From assembly GCF_008923185.1 (NCBI RefSeq), contig NZ_WBMT01000003.1, positions 310,001 through 374,000 of the forward strand: DNA of 64,000 bases. The letters run 5' to 3'. Numbering within the stretch: position 1 is the stretch's first letter; every line of letters begins with the position of its first letter. The notes under the pieces were generated by a model, which searched no databases, was not told where the DNA came from, and was given only the letters and a program-made list of their open reading frames with translations. Positions 7,266-16,088 of the stretch are shown piece by piece. Made by a program: the position numbers and the translations under genes. The stretch comes from Actinomadura rudentiformis (GTDB taxonomy: Bacteria; Actinomycetota; Actinomycetes; Streptosporangiales; Streptosporangiaceae).

Positions 7266-7865
7266 GCTGCCGAGATCCGATGAGAGCAGGGTCCGCATGC
7301 CTTCGCGGAGTGTCTCGGCGTCCACGTCGCCGAGCAGCAGGCGCTGCACGATGAATCCGGTGATGATGCTGGTCAGCACGGCACCGACGGCGTGCGGGTC
7401 GGCGTCCGGCGCGAGCCGGCCGTCGTCCTGGAGGCGTTCGGCGACGCGTGTCCACCAGCTCCTGGTGTTGCTGAAGATCCTGGCCATGGCCTCGTGGACG
7501 GCGGGGTTGTACGTGGCCAGCGCCCATCCCTGCGGCGCGATCAGAATCCCGCCGCCCGAACCCATCCGTTCGATCACTCCGGCGGCGAACCGCGCCACGA
7601 TCTCGTCGAGCGGGGGCAGCTCGCCGGTGTCGAGGATCTCCTCGAGTATGGCGCTCACCTGCGGCTCGCTGCGGGCGGCGATGGCCCTGATGAGGTCGTC
7701 CTTGCTGCGGAAATACCCGTAGACCGCACCAGCCGAAAGGCCTGACTCCCGGAAGATCTCCTGCAGGGAGGTCTTGTGGAAGCCCTTGCGCACGAAGCAG
7801 CGCTGCGCCGCGTCGAGGATCTGCTGGCGGCGGCGTTCACGGTGCTCTTCACTGACTCGAGGCAT
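7191..7865 (-). CDS. TetR-family regulator
   Basis: A 224-residue TetR repressor, with helix-turn-helix residues in FHKTSLQEIFRESGLSAGAV and YFRSKDDLIRAIAAR (about 28-65) and a longer all-helical ligand domain. It starts at ATG 7865. It is divergent from a membrane protein gene at 7968, with two operator-like inverted repeats in the 102-bp spacer, so it probably represses both itself and that gene. Its 3' end overlaps the convergent lipoprotein gene by 75 bp, which is unusual but supported by both frames. Confidence 0.88.
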   Translation of the reverse strand: MPRVSEEHRERRRQQILDAAQRCFVRKGFHKTSLQEIFRESGLSAGAVYGYFRSKDDLIRAIAARSEPQVSAILEEILDTGELPPLDEIVARFAAGVIERMGSGGGILIAPQGWALATYNPAVHEAMARIFSNTRSWWTRVAERLQDDGRLAPDADPHAVGAVLTSIITGFIVQRLLLGDVDAETLREGMRTLLSSDLGSSEAVGVGNELDRALALPVRSLDAG

Positions 7866-7881
7866 GGCCCAATATAAAAAC

Positions 7882-7947
7882 GAACGTCCGTTCTTGACAA
7901 CCGACCGCCGCCGTGTGAGGCTTCCACCATAAGAGAACGGACATCCG
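7882..7947. promoter_or_regulatory. Two TetR operator candidates between divergent genes
   Basis: GAACGTCCGTTC (7882-7893) has 5-bp inverted arms, and CGGACATCCG (7938-7947) is a second short inverted repeat; both carry the pieces GAACG and CGGA. A rightward TTGACA (7894-7899) directly follows the first site. Two sites flanking a promoter fit repression of both divergent genes by the TetR protein. Confidence 0.45.
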
Positions 7948-7967
7948 ATTTTAGAGTAGGAGCCATC

Positions 7968-8951
7968 ATGACGTCCTCGCCCACGGCCCGCGCCCTGCTC
8001 CTCGGGGTCGCCGCCACACTGGTGCAACTGACCATGGTCATCGCGTTCGCCTGGCCGGCGACGCAGATCGAGCCCCGGGACGTGCCCCTCGTCGTGGCCG
8101 GCCCGCAGTCCGCCGCCGTCGCCCAGCAGCTTGAGCAGCGCCAGCCCGGCGCCTTCGACATCGAGGAGCGCGCCGACGAGGCCGCCGCCCGGCAGGCCCT
8201 CGCCGACCGTGAGGCCTACGGTGCGATCGTCACCACCCCGGCCGGGCCCCGCGTGATCGTGGCCTCTGCGGCGAGCCCGCTGGTGTCGCAGCAGCTCACC
8301 CAGGTCGCCCAGCAGATGGCGGGCGTCAAGACGGTGCCGGTGCAGGATGTGGTCGCCGCGGATGCCGACGACCCGCGCGGCTCCGGATTCGGCGCGATGG
8401 CGCTGCCGCTGGTCATGTCGGGAATCGCCGGTGCGGTGCTGCTGACCCTCTTGATCCCGTCGGTGCCGGGACGGCTGACCGGCACGATCACCTTCGCCGT
8501 CCTCGGCGGCCTCGCCACCGCCGGGCTCGCGCAGGGGTGGCTGTCGATCCTGCCCGGCTCCTACCTCGCGGTCTCCGGCGTCATGGCGCTCACCATCCTC
8601 GCCGTCACCGGCACGGTCGCCGGGATCGCCGCCGCGATCGGGCGGGCGGGCATCGGTCTCGGCGCGCTGACCTTCCTCCTGCTGGGCAACCCGCTGTCGG
8701 CCGCCACCTCGGCACCCGAACTGCTGCCCGAGCCGTGGGGCATGATCGGCCAGCTGCTGCCTCCGGGCGCCGCGGTCTCGCTGCTCCGCTCGGTGGCCTT
8801 CTTCGACGGAGCGAACGCGGGCGGCCCGCTGACCGTCCTGCTCGCCTGGGCCGCCGCCGCACTGGCCCTCTTCGGCATCGGCGCCCTCCGGTCCCGGCGC
8901 CCGCAGGAGGCAGAGCCGGCCGACCGCCGCGAACCCGCTCTCGCGTCCTGA
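7968..8951 (+). CDS. ABC-2/YhgE-type membrane protein
   Basis: A 327-residue membrane protein. It has an N-terminal membrane helix (about 8-30), an extracytoplasmic domain of about 110 residues rich in Gln and Ala, and five or six C-terminal helices (about 150-310). This layout is seen in the ABC-2 permease-like YhgE/Pip group. No ATPase partner is adjacent. Its start has an AGGAG site (7959-7963), and a strong hairpin follows the stop. Being divergent from a TetR gene with paired operators, it is probably an inducible exporter component; the substrate is unknown. Confidence 0.7.
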   Translation: MTSSPTARALLLGVAATLVQLTMVIAFAWPATQIEPRDVPLVVAGPQSAAVAQQLEQRQPGAFDIEERADEAAARQALADREAYGAIVTTPAGPRVIVASAASPLVSQQLTQVAQQMAGVKTVPVQDVVAADADDPRGSGFGAMALPLVMSGIAGAVLLTLLIPSVPGRLTGTITFAVLGGLATAGLAQGWLSILPGSYLAVSGVMALTILAVTGTVAGIAAAIGRAGIGLGALTFLLLGNPLSAATSAPELLPEPWGMIGQLLPPGAAVSLLRSVAFFDGANAGGPLTVLLAWAAAALALFGIGALRSRRPQEAEPADRREPALAS

Positions 8952-8962
8952 TCCCCGTCTCC

Positions 8963-8994
8963 AGAGGCCGGTGCCCACCCGGGTACCGGCCTCT
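8963..8994. terminator. Bidirectional terminator hairpin
   Basis: AGAGGCCGGT (8963-8972) pairs perfectly with ACCGGCCTCT (8985-8994) across a 12-base loop. It lies between the converging membrane-protein and XRE genes and could end both transcripts. There is no long T-run, as usual in high-GC genomes. Confidence 0.7.
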
Positions 8995-9022
8995 TCGGCG
9001 TCCTCGGACCGTTCGGGCGCCC

Positions 9023-9886
9023 TCAGGCCGTGACGACGCGCAACGCCCCGGGCTGGCGGCCGGTGAGGTGGTCGAGCGCGGCGGACGTGGCGTCGTCGGC
9101 GGGCAGGTGGACGATGAGCTGCTGGGCGTCGCTCTCGGTCAGTTCGAGGACCTCGCGGGAGAGCCGCAGCTCCCCCACCTCGGGATGGGCGATGCGTTCG
9201 ACCCCGAGGGGCTTCGGCGGCTGGGTCGGTATCGTCAGGCGATCGGTGAACGCGGGGCCACCGAGGATCATCAGCTCCTCGACGAAACCCGTGACGTGCG
9301 GATCGGTGCAGTCGGACCGGTACCGGAGGTCGAGGACGAGCTCGTCCGCGATCCGCTCCCAGTCCAGGTAGACGGCGCGCGCCCTGCTGTCGGTGAACGT
9401 GAACAGCAGGACGTTGGGCCGCTCGGCGTCGAGCAGGCCGATGGGCCCCGCGAGCCGTTCATAGCCGGTCGTGTAGGCGAGCACGTCACCCAGCCGGTTC
9501 AGCAACACGGCGGGCGCGGGCTCCAGCCGTTCGAGCAACATGCGCACGCTCGGCCGTACGGACCGGCTGGGCGCGGAGAGCGCCCCCGGGCAGAGCGCCC
9601 CGAGCCCGCCGCTGCTCGCCTTGGCCAGGTGGCGGAGATGGACCCGGTCGTCCGTGCCGAGCCGCAGCGCGTCGGCGAGCGCGGCGAGCACCTGCGCGGA
9701 CGGATGGCGGTCGCGGCCCTGCTCCAGGCGCGTGAGGTACTCGACGCTGATGCCGGCGAGCGTGCTCAGCTCCGACCTGCGCAGGCCCGGCGTGCGGCGC
9801 CGCGTGCCTTCGGGCAGCCCGACGTCGGCGGGCTTCACGGCCTCCCGGCGGAGGCGGAGGAAGGTCCCCAGCTCGTTCTCGCTCAC
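9023..9886 (-). CDS. XRE-type helix-turn-helix regulator with MmyB-like ligand domain
   Basis: A 287-residue regulator. Residues about 8-75 form an XRE helix-turn-helix (LRRSELSTLAGISVEYLTRLEQGRD is spread over this part), followed by the MmyB-like PAS-type ligand-binding domain (about 105-280) with the usual NVLLFTFTD, DWERIADELV and FVEEL segments. I chose GTG 9886, since homology starts at SENELGTFLRLRR; the longer frame to 10030 is not conserved. Such proteins often control a divergent oxidoreductase or membrane gene; here that is DoxX at 10023. GGCCT (9950-9954) and AGGCC (9959-9963) in the spacer form a possible operator. Confidence 0.87.
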   Translation of the reverse strand: MSENELGTFLRLRREAVKPADVGLPEGTRRRTPGLRRSELSTLAGISVEYLTRLEQGRDRHPSAQVLAALADALRLGTDDRVHLRHLAKASSGGLGALCPGALSAPSRSVRPSVRMLLERLEPAPAVLLNRLGDVLAYTTGYERLAGPIGLLDAERPNVLLFTFTDSRARAVYLDWERIADELVLDLRYRSDCTDPHVTGFVEELMILGGPAFTDRLTIPTQPPKPLGVERIAHPEVGELRLSREVLELTESDAQQLIVHLPADDATSAALDHLTGRQPGALRVVTA

Positions 9887-10022
9887 AAGCCGCAATGTAC
9901 CCGCTCGCCCGGTTCCGGATCGTGGCCCTGCTGGGGCCAGCCTGAGCTTGGCCTCCCTAGGCCGCCGCAGTCGCAGCAGGTTGGAAGCCAGACAACAAGA
10001 CCGGACGGTTTCAGGAGTCCTC

Positions 10023-10370
10023 ATGTTCATCGCTTACTCGATCACCGGTGTCCTGCTCGCGATCGTTCTCTCGATCTCGGCCATGCTGCTCTTCACCCGC
10101 CAGGAACAGGTGACCGGCGACCTCATCAGGATGGGCGTTCCAGAGTCGTGGTTCCTCTGGCTCGCCCTCCTGAAGCTCGCGGGCGCGGTGGGTCTGCTGG
10201 TCGGTCTGGCCGTGCCGCTGATCGGGATCGCCGCCGCGATCGGCGTGATCCTCTACTTCGCCGGTGCGGTCATCACCCACCTGCGGGCCCGCGACTTCGC
10301 GCTCGCCCCGGCCGTCGTCCTGGCCCTCGTCGGTGCCGTCGCGTTGGGCCTGCGCATGGCCGCCGCGTGA
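10023..10370 (+). CDS. DoxX-like small membrane protein
   Basis: A 115-residue protein with four predicted transmembrane helices (about 4-24, 45-65, 68-88 and 94-113), the layout of the DoxX/DoxX-like family. A GGAG site precedes the ATG. DoxX-like proteins are membrane components of unclear function, linked to redox in a few cases. It is divergent from the XRE-MmyB regulator. Its stop lies only 8 bp from the stop of the converging aminotransferase-type gene. Confidence 0.82.
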   Translation: MFIAYSITGVLLAIVLSISAMLLFTRQEQVTGDLIRMGVPESWFLWLALLKLAGAVGLLVGLAVPLIGIAAAIGVILYFAGAVITHLRARDFALAPAVVLALVGAVALGLRMAAA

Positions 10371-10378
10371 GAACGGCC

Positions 10379-11674
10379 TCAGGTCGTCGAGGCGGACTTG
10401 GTCAGGGCCTCGTCGAGGATCCCGGCGGCGGTGTCGATCTCGTCCTCGGTGACCGTGAGCGGCGGGGCGATGCGCAGGCAGGCGCTCATGCCCGCGCCCG
10501 CGGGGCTGCGGACGATGTTCATGCAGAGCCCGGCCTGCTCGCAGGCCCGCGTCACGGCCGTGCCGAGCTCGGTGGCCGGTTCCCTGGTCTCCCGGTCGGT
10601 CACCAGCTCCACGCCCCACAGCAGACCGTGGCCGCGGACCTCGCCGATCGTCTCGTGCCGCTCCGCCATCTCGCGCAGGTGACCGCTGAAACGTTCGCCG
10701 CGTTCGCGGGCCCGGGCGGGCAGGTCCTCCTCCTGAACGACCTGTAGCACAGCGAGCGCGGCCGCGGCGGGCAGCGGATCGGACTGGTGGGAGGTGTAGT
10801 AGAGCAGGTTCCGTTCCTGCGCCGTGCGGCTGATCTCGGCGGACGTGACGACCGCGCTGATCGGCAGTCCGCCGCCGAGGGTCTTGGAGAGCGTCACGAA
10901 GTCGGGAACGACCCCGAACAGCTCCATCCCGTACATCGCACCGAGCCGGCCGAAGCCGGTCTGCGCCTCATCGAGGATGAACAGCAGCTCGCGTTCGTGC
11001 GCCAGCTCCATGAGGCGGGTGAAGTAACCGGGCGGCGGCACGAGGATGCCCCCGGCCGAGAGCACGGGCTCGGCGATGAGGGCCGCCGGGGCACCCACCG
11101 ACTGCTCGTCGTACTGCTCGAAGCCGACCTCCAAACAGGTGGTGTCGCAGGTGTCGGAGCAGTGCTTGATGGGACAGCGGTAGGAGTAGGGTGCCGGCAG
11201 CGCGAAGATCCCCGGCTGGGTGGGCCCGTGACCGCGGCGCCCGGCGGAGAACGTCAGCGCCTGGCTCATGGCGGTCATCCCGTGCCAGCTGCGCCCGAGC
11301 GCCAGGACCTCGAAGCCGCCCGTCGCCAGCTTGGCCATGCGTACGGCCGCCTCGTTGGCCTCGCCACCGGTGCTCAGGAACATGGCCCGGTCAAGGCCGC
11401 CCGGCAGCGTGGCGATCAGGCCCTCGGCCAGGTCGAGGACCGGCGGCGACAACATCGTCGAGTTGAGGTGAACGACGTCGTCCAGGGACCGTTCGATCGC
11501 CGCCACGATGCGCGGATGGTTGTGCCCGATCGTGGCGCAGATCTGCCCCGAGGTGAAGTCGAGGATCCGGCGCCCGTCCGTGGTCCGCAGCCACGAGCCG
11601 GAGGCGCTCTCGATCAGGTCCGGCCAGAACTCGCCGCCGGTGTAACGGATCAGGAGCTCGGCTCGTGGATCCAT
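10379..11674 (-). CDS. dgdA: 2,2-Dialkylglycine decarboxylase-like class III aminotransferase
   Basis: A 431-residue PLP enzyme of the class III aminotransferase group. It resembles 2,2-dialkylglycine decarboxylase more than ornithine or GABA transaminases: DFTSGQICATIGHNHPRI, LPGGLDRAMFLSTGGEANEAA, GRSWHGMT, ILDEAQTGFGRLG and the PLP lysine in LSKTLGGGLP (near 268). That enzyme decarboxylates aminoisobutyrate or isovaline and then transaminates to pyruvate. A CxxxCxxTC cluster (CPIKHCSDTCDTTC, near 178-191) is unusual and could bind a metal or form disulfides. The start ATG 11674 has a GGAGGAG site. It is divergent from a LysR gene, which is probably its regulator. The exact substrate is inferred. 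Confidence 0.83.
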   Translation of the reverse strand: MDPRAELLIRYTGGEFWPDLIESASGSWLRTTDGRRILDFTSGQICATIGHNHPRIVAAIERSLDDVVHLNSTMLSPPVLDLAEGLIATLPGGLDRAMFLSTGGEANEAAVRMAKLATGGFEVLALGRSWHGMTAMSQALTFSAGRRGHGPTQPGIFALPAPYSYRCPIKHCSDTCDTTCLEVGFEQYDEQSVGAPAALIAEPVLSAGGILVPPPGYFTRLMELAHERELLFILDEAQTGFGRLGAMYGMELFGVVPDFVTLSKTLGGGLPISAVVTSAEISRTAQERNLLYYTSHQSDPLPAAAALAVLQVVQEEDLPARARERGERFSGHLREMAERHETIGEVRGHGLLWGVELVTDRETREPATELGTAVTRACEQAGLCMNIVRSPAGAGMSACLRIAPPLTVTEDEIDTAAGILDEALTKSASTT

Positions 11675-11736
11675 CTGCCCACTCCTCCCGCAGGGATGTC
11701 CTGAGCCGATCGTCACCCGGAGCAACCCATCGGGTC

Positions 11737-11758
11737 TATCGCATGTTTTCGAGCGATA
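11737..11758. promoter_or_regulatory. LysR-type operator candidate
   Basis: TATCG (11737-11741) and CGATA (11754-11758) form an inverted repeat with 12-base spacing in the gap between the decarboxylase and the LysR gene. The dyad has the size of a LysR binding site, and its place fits joint control of both genes. Confidence 0.45.
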
Positions 11759-11781
11759 TCCGTGGAAGATTTCGAAGCATG

Positions 11782-12690
11782 ATGGATCTGCAGCGGCTCC
11801 GGCTGCTCAACGAGCTTCGCAGCCGGCGCACGATCGCCGCCGTCGCCGACGCCCTCTCCTACAGCCCCTCAACGGTGTCCCACCAGCTCTCCGAGCTGCA
11901 GCGGGAGGTCGGCGTCACGCTCTTCGAACGGGACGGGCGGCGGCTGCGGCTCACCGAGGCCGCGCACGTCCTCGCCCGCCATGCCGATGTGCTGCTCGCC
12001 CGGGTCGAGCTGGCCGAGGCCGAGGTGGCGGCCACCGCCGGCGCGGTCACCGGCGTCGTGCGGATCGTGGCGTTCCAGACGGCCGCCTTCCTGCTCGCGC
12101 CCGCGCTGGCCGACCTGGCGGCACGCCATCCGGGGCTGCGGATCGAGACCGTGATGTCCGAGCCCGACGAGGCCCTGGAGGCGCTCGAACGGCGCGGTTG
12201 CGACCTGGCGATCTGTGACGAGTACGAGGCGGTACCGCGGCGCCGGCCCGCCGGATTCGCGTTCGAGGAGCTCCACGTCGAGCGCGTCAAGCTGGTCGTG
12301 CCACGCGACCATCGGGTGGCGGGCGGTACGCCGGTACGGATCCGCGATCTGGAGTCAGAGGTGTGGGCGGGCGGGGCGCCCACCGAGAGCCACGGCCGTC
12401 TGATCATCGAGGTGTGCCGGAAGCACGGCGGGTTCACGCCTGACCGCCGCCATCAGACCTGCGACGTGCTGGCCCTGCTCGCACTGGTCTCCGCCGGGCA
12501 GGCCGTCACGCTCCTGCCCGAGCTGGCCCGGCCAGAACGGGATCCCGCCGTGGCCGTGCTCCCCATCGCCGGGCAGCCGGTGGTCCGCCGGATCTTCACG
12601 GCCGTACGGGAGGAGAGCCTGGCCCGTCCGGCCCTGGCCGCCGTCCTGGCCGCGCTCCGAGAAGGGCGCCGAGCGAAGCTCGTCCGTTGA
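11782..12690 (+). CDS. LysR-family transcriptional regulator
   Basis: A 302-residue LysR protein. The N-terminal helix-turn-helix reads TIAAVADALSYSPSTVSHQLSELQREVGVTLFER (about 18-51, shown in two overlapping halves), followed by the usual linker helix and a periplasmic-type effector domain. The ATG at 11782 or the adjacent 11779 are both possible starts. It is divergent from the dialkylglycine decarboxylase gene, so a role as its activator is likely. No ligand can be predicted. Confidence 0.88.
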   Translation: MDLQRLRLLNELRSRRTIAAVADALSYSPSTVSHQLSELQREVGVTLFERDGRRLRLTEAAHVLARHADVLLARVELAEAEVAATAGAVTGVVRIVAFQTAAFLLAPALADLAARHPGLRIETVMSEPDEALEALERRGCDLAICDEYEAVPRRRPAGFAFEELHVERVKLVVPRDHRVAGGTPVRIRDLESEVWAGGAPTESHGRLIIEVCRKHGGFTPDRRHQTCDVLALLALVSAGQAVTLLPELARPERDPAVAVLPIAGQPVVRRIFTAVREESLARPALAAVLAALREGRRAKLVR

Positions 12691-12708
12691 CAGGGCGGTT
12701 GGGCGGGG

Positions 12709-13491
12709 TCAGGACGGTGGGCCTTCGGTGAGCCGTCCCTTGTCGAGGACGTAGACGGCGTCGGCCCGCCGGGCGAGGGCGTGGTCGTGGGTGACGAGGA
12801 CGAGGGCGCGGTCCTCCTCGCGGGCGCGCGTGAACAGCAGGTCCATCACCTGCCCGGCCGTCACCGGGTCCAGGGCGCCGGTGGGCTCGTCGGCCAGGAT
12901 CAGCCGCGGCTCGCGGATCAGCGCCCGGGCGATCGCCACCCGCTGTTGCTCGCCGCCCGACAGGCTCGACTGGGTGGCGTGCAGCCGTTCACCCAGGCCG
13001 ACGCGACGCAGTGCCTCGTCGGCCAGGTCGTACCGCCGCCGCAACCGCTCGCCGCCCGCATACATCAGAGGGGCCGCGACCTGCTGGCGGGCGCTGCGCC
13101 GCTGCAACAGGTTGAGCTGCTGGAACACAAAGCCGATGGCCTCGCCGCGCAGCTGCGCGCGGTCCCGTTCCCGCATCGTCGTGGTCTCCTTGCCGTACAT
13201 GCGCACGGTCCCGGCGTCGGGCCGTTCCAGCAGGCCGAGCACGTTCAGCAAGGTCGACTTCCCCGCGCCCGACAGGCCGACGATCGCGACCGACGCACCC
13301 GGTCGTACGGTCAGCGAGACCTCGTCCAGGACGGTGAGCGGCTCCTTTCGGCGGCGCACCTTGAACCGTTTGGTGACACCGGTGACCTCAAGGACCGGCT
13401 CCGCCTCCACGGCCGGCGGCGGGCCCGCGACCCGGACGTCGTCGGCCATCGGAGGCTGCCGCACGCCCAGCGGGCCGTGTTCGGGGTTCAC
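12709..13491 (-). CDS. ABC transporter ATPase (MacB/LolD type)
   Basis: A 260-residue ABC ATPase with Walker A GLSGAGKST, signature SLSGGEQQRVAIARAL, Walker B LILADEPT and the H-loop VTHDH. Its N-terminus carries about 25 Pro/Ala-rich residues before the core. The GTG start overlaps the stop of the adaptor gene (GTGA). Together with the adaptor and permease it forms a tripartite MacB-like export operon, transcribed leftward. The substrate is unknown; peptides, lipoproteins or antibiotics are the usual cargo of such systems. Confidence 0.92.
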   Translation of the reverse strand: MNPEHGPLGVRQPPMADDVRVAGPPPAVEAEPVLEVTGVTKRFKVRRRKEPLTVLDEVSLTVRPGASVAIVGLSGAGKSTLLNVLGLLERPDAGTVRMYGKETTTMRERDRAQLRGEAIGFVFQQLNLLQRRSARQQVAAPLMYAGGERLRRRYDLADEALRRVGLGERLHATQSSLSGGEQQRVAIARALIREPRLILADEPTGALDPVTAGQVMDLLFTRAREEDRALVLVTHDHALARRADAVYVLDKGRLTEGPPS

Positions 13492-14546
13492 TCGCCACCC
13501 GGCATCTCGTCGCCCGGCGGCGGCCCGCCATCCGCCGGTGGCCCGCCGTCCGCCGGCTGCGGCACGTCGAAGGCGTCATCGGCGGGCGCGCGGTCCAGGA
13601 TCTTCTCGCCCACGCGCAGGCCGTCCACGACCTCGACCTGCTTGCCGTCGTTGATCCCGAGCTTGACCTTGCGCACCTCGCGTTTGCCGCCGGACCCGAC
13701 CACGGTGACGCGGCCCTGGTCGTTCTCGCCGAGCACCGCGGACAGCGGGATCACCACCGCGTCGCGCACCGAGTCGGTGGTGATGGCCATCTTGCCGCGG
13801 ATCCCGGCGAAGACCCGCTGGCTGCTCGGAATGCGGCAGGTGACCTCGACGGCGTCGCCTCCACCGCCCTGGTTCGGGTCACCGCCGCCATCCGGCGGGC
13901 CACCGTCCCCGCCCTTGGGCGGCGCGCCCGATGCTCCCGCGCCGTACGCGATCAGGCGGCAGTTGAACGGCGCCGGACCGTGGTCGATCGCCAGCCGGAT
14001 CGACTCGGGCCGTCTGTAGAACCTGTAGACGTCCTTGGCGTCGATGGCCGCGACCGCCTGGAAACGCCCCCGGTCAAGCTGGGCGACCGCCTCGGCCGGA
14101 GTGATCTCCTGGCCGACGGTCGCGGTCATCCCGGTCACCTTCCCGGCGACCGGCGCGACGACCGCGAGGTATCTGGCCTTGGCCTTCTTCTTGGAGCCGG
14201 ATTCACCGTCCGGCTCGGCACCGGGCAGCTTGACGGTCAGGAGGCTCTGGCCCTTGGTGACGCGCTGCCCGTTCTTGCGGTGCACCGCGGTGACCGTGCC
14301 GGCCTTGGTGGACCGCACCGGGATCGACGGATCGGCCTTGATCGTCGCGGCGACGGTGAGGCGGCTGACGATCGATCCCTCCTTGACACTGATCTCCTTG
14401 GGCGACAGATCGGCGGCGGGCAAGGAGTCGGGCGGCGTCTCGGGCGTGGCGCCGCCGTTGCCGGCGAGCCAGCCCGTCCCGCCGACGGCCGCCAGAACGA
14501 CCGCGATGATGCCGCCCTTGGCCAGGCGGTTCGCCCATCGAGGCAT
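13488..14546 (-). CDS. Membrane fusion protein of MacB-type exporter
   Basis: A 352-residue periplasmic/extracytoplasmic adaptor. One transmembrane anchor (about 12-31) is followed by a barrel-sandwich hybrid/lipoyl-like region (about 60-130; KAGTVTAVHRKNGQRVTKGQ) and a beta-barrel region (about 235-300; VVIPLSAVLGENDQG). A Gly/Pro/Asp-rich low-complexity stretch lies near 205-225, and the C-terminal 30 residues are Pro/Gly/Asp-rich. It links the ATPase/permease to the outside. Its gene overlaps the ATPase gene by 4 bp and follows the permease after 31 bp. Confidence 0.83.
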   Translation of the reverse strand: MPRWANRLAKGGIIAVVLAAVGGTGWLAGNGGATPETPPDSLPAADLSPKEISVKEGSIVSRLTVAATIKADPSIPVRSTKAGTVTAVHRKNGQRVTKGQSLLTVKLPGAEPDGESGSKKKAKARYLAVVAPVAGKVTGMTATVGQEITPAEAVAQLDRGRFQAVAAIDAKDVYRFYRRPESIRLAIDHGPAPFNCRLIAYGAGASGAPPKGGDGGPPDGGGDPNQGGGGDAVEVTCRIPSSQRVFAGIRGKMAITTDSVRDAVVIPLSAVLGENDQGRVTVVGSGGKREVRKVKLGINDGKQVEVVDGLRVGEKILDRAPADDAFDVPQPADGGPPADGGPPPGDEMPGGE

Positions 14547-14577
14547 AAGTCGTCGTCTCCCCTGTCTGCGGATCGCC

Positions 14578-15804
14578 TTAACTGCGGATCGCCTGGATGA
14601 CCGAACGCCGCATCGCGCGCAGCGCCGGGATGAGCCCGGTGAAGAGGCCGACGCAGACCGCGACGCCCATGCCCAGCAGCGCAGCCCGCCATGGGAAGGT
14701 CGCGCTCAGCTCGGCTTCGGCGAACGGCCCGCGGTGGGACAGGACGTCGAAGAGCGGCCCGCTGATCGCGTACACCGAGCCGATGCCGAGCAGCCCGCCC
14801 GCGCACGACACGATCAGCGCTTCGAGAAGCACGGTCAGGAACAGGTCCGAGCCGGTGGCGCCGAAACACCGCTGCACGCCGAGCTCGCTGCGGCGCTGCC
14901 GGACCGCCATCAGGCCCAGGACCAGGACCGGGAGGGAGCCGAGGATCAGCAGGAACACCGCCGACCCGACCAGCACCTTGCCCATCGTGCCGCTGATGAA
15001 GCCGGTGTCGCCCTCATCCCGATGGATCATGACGCTGCCCAGGCCCCAGGACCTGGCCGCGTCGAGCTTGAGCTGGTCCTTGACCGCGTCCGCCTGCCCC
15101 TTCGGCACCCGGACGACGTACGACGTGCTCTCCACACCGAGCTGCCAGCGCACCATCGCCCGGTACGGCATGAAGATCTCGGTGGGTGACCAGGGCGTCC
15201 CGCCGGAGAGCACCCCGACGACCCGCGCCCGCACCCACTTCCGCGGCGCCGCGATCTCGATGACCGCGCCGAACGGATCGGGTCCGAGCTGGTCGGCGAA
15301 CTTCTTGCTGACCACGAGCTGCGGCTCGAACCGCTGGCTGTCGACCGGTGCGAGCCAGCGTCCGGAGGCGAGCTGGAACCGGCGGATCCGGTCGAGCTCG
15401 GGGTCGGCGCCGATCGTGTTGAGCTGACCGCCCTGGTCCTCGCTCCCCTTGATGGGGCGCGTACCGCCCGGCAGGACCTGACGGTAGGAGATCTGCTGGG
15501 TGGTCCCGAGCGGGCTGCCGACGACCCGGTAGCGGCGTAGATCGGACTCGATCCGGGTGATCACACCATCGGACATCATGGACATGCCCTGGGTGGACGG
15601 CGGGCCCTCCATGGTGAGCGTCACCGGCCGTCCGACCTGCTGTTCGAAGACCTGGACCAGCGACTGCTGGGCGAGGCCGCCGAGCGCGATCGCGAGCGTG
15701 ACCACGGCGACGAGCGCGGAGACGCACAGCAAGGAGAGGGTGACCCGCACCTTGCTGGTGCGGATCTCCGCCAGCGCGGACAGCACCATCCCCCAGATGG
15801 GCAT
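14578..15804 (-). CDS. ABC permease, FtsX/MacB type
   Basis: A 408-residue permease with the MacB/FtsX layout: one N-terminal helix (about 20-45), a large extracytoplasmic domain (about 55-260) and three C-terminal helices (about 275-300, 325-350, 365-390) ending in the FtsX-like ALRAMRRSVIQAIR. It is the first gene of the leftward export operon. The N-terminal start at ATG 15804 follows a GGGGGCC stretch. Function is firm at family level; cargo is unknown. Confidence 0.88.
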   Translation of the reverse strand: MPIWGMVLSALAEIRTSKVRVTLSLLCVSALVAVVTLAIALGGLAQQSLVQVFEQQVGRPVTLTMEGPPSTQGMSMMSDGVITRIESDLRRYRVVGSPLGTTQQISYRQVLPGGTRPIKGSEDQGGQLNTIGADPELDRIRRFQLASGRWLAPVDSQRFEPQLVVSKKFADQLGPDPFGAVIEIAAPRKWVRARVVGVLSGGTPWSPTEIFMPYRAMVRWQLGVESTSYVVRVPKGQADAVKDQLKLDAARSWGLGSVMIHRDEGDTGFISGTMGKVLVGSAVFLLILGSLPVLVLGLMAVRQRRSELGVQRCFGATGSDLFLTVLLEALIVSCAGGLLGIGSVYAISGPLFDVLSHRGPFAEAELSATFPWRAALLGMGVAVCVGLFTGLIPALRAMRRSVIQAIRS

Positions 15805-16088
15805 CGCTAGGGCCCCCGATACGGCGTCGGCGAATGTTCTCCCGGAATGTAGTGATCAAGGACCCTACAACAGACCATTCGGCGTATGCCATACCGAGTA
15901 TTCCCCTGACCGAAATTGGACCGTTCTTATCGCGAGAGGGCCATTTCGAAAAGCACTTCTCCGAGTGGGATGGGCCACGTTCGCATGCCTTGACTTCAAC
16001 ATAGCTTGATGTTTCAGACTTGCTGTCAAGGTCGAGGAGACCGAGCCGGAACGTAGCGAACTGAATGACGCAAAGGAGCGTGGTCGGT
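15805..16088. other. 284-bp divergent promoter region
   Basis: This spacer between the leftward export operon and the rightward oxidoreductase is less GC-rich than its surroundings. No gene or clear operator was found. It must hold both promoters. Confidence 0.4.
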
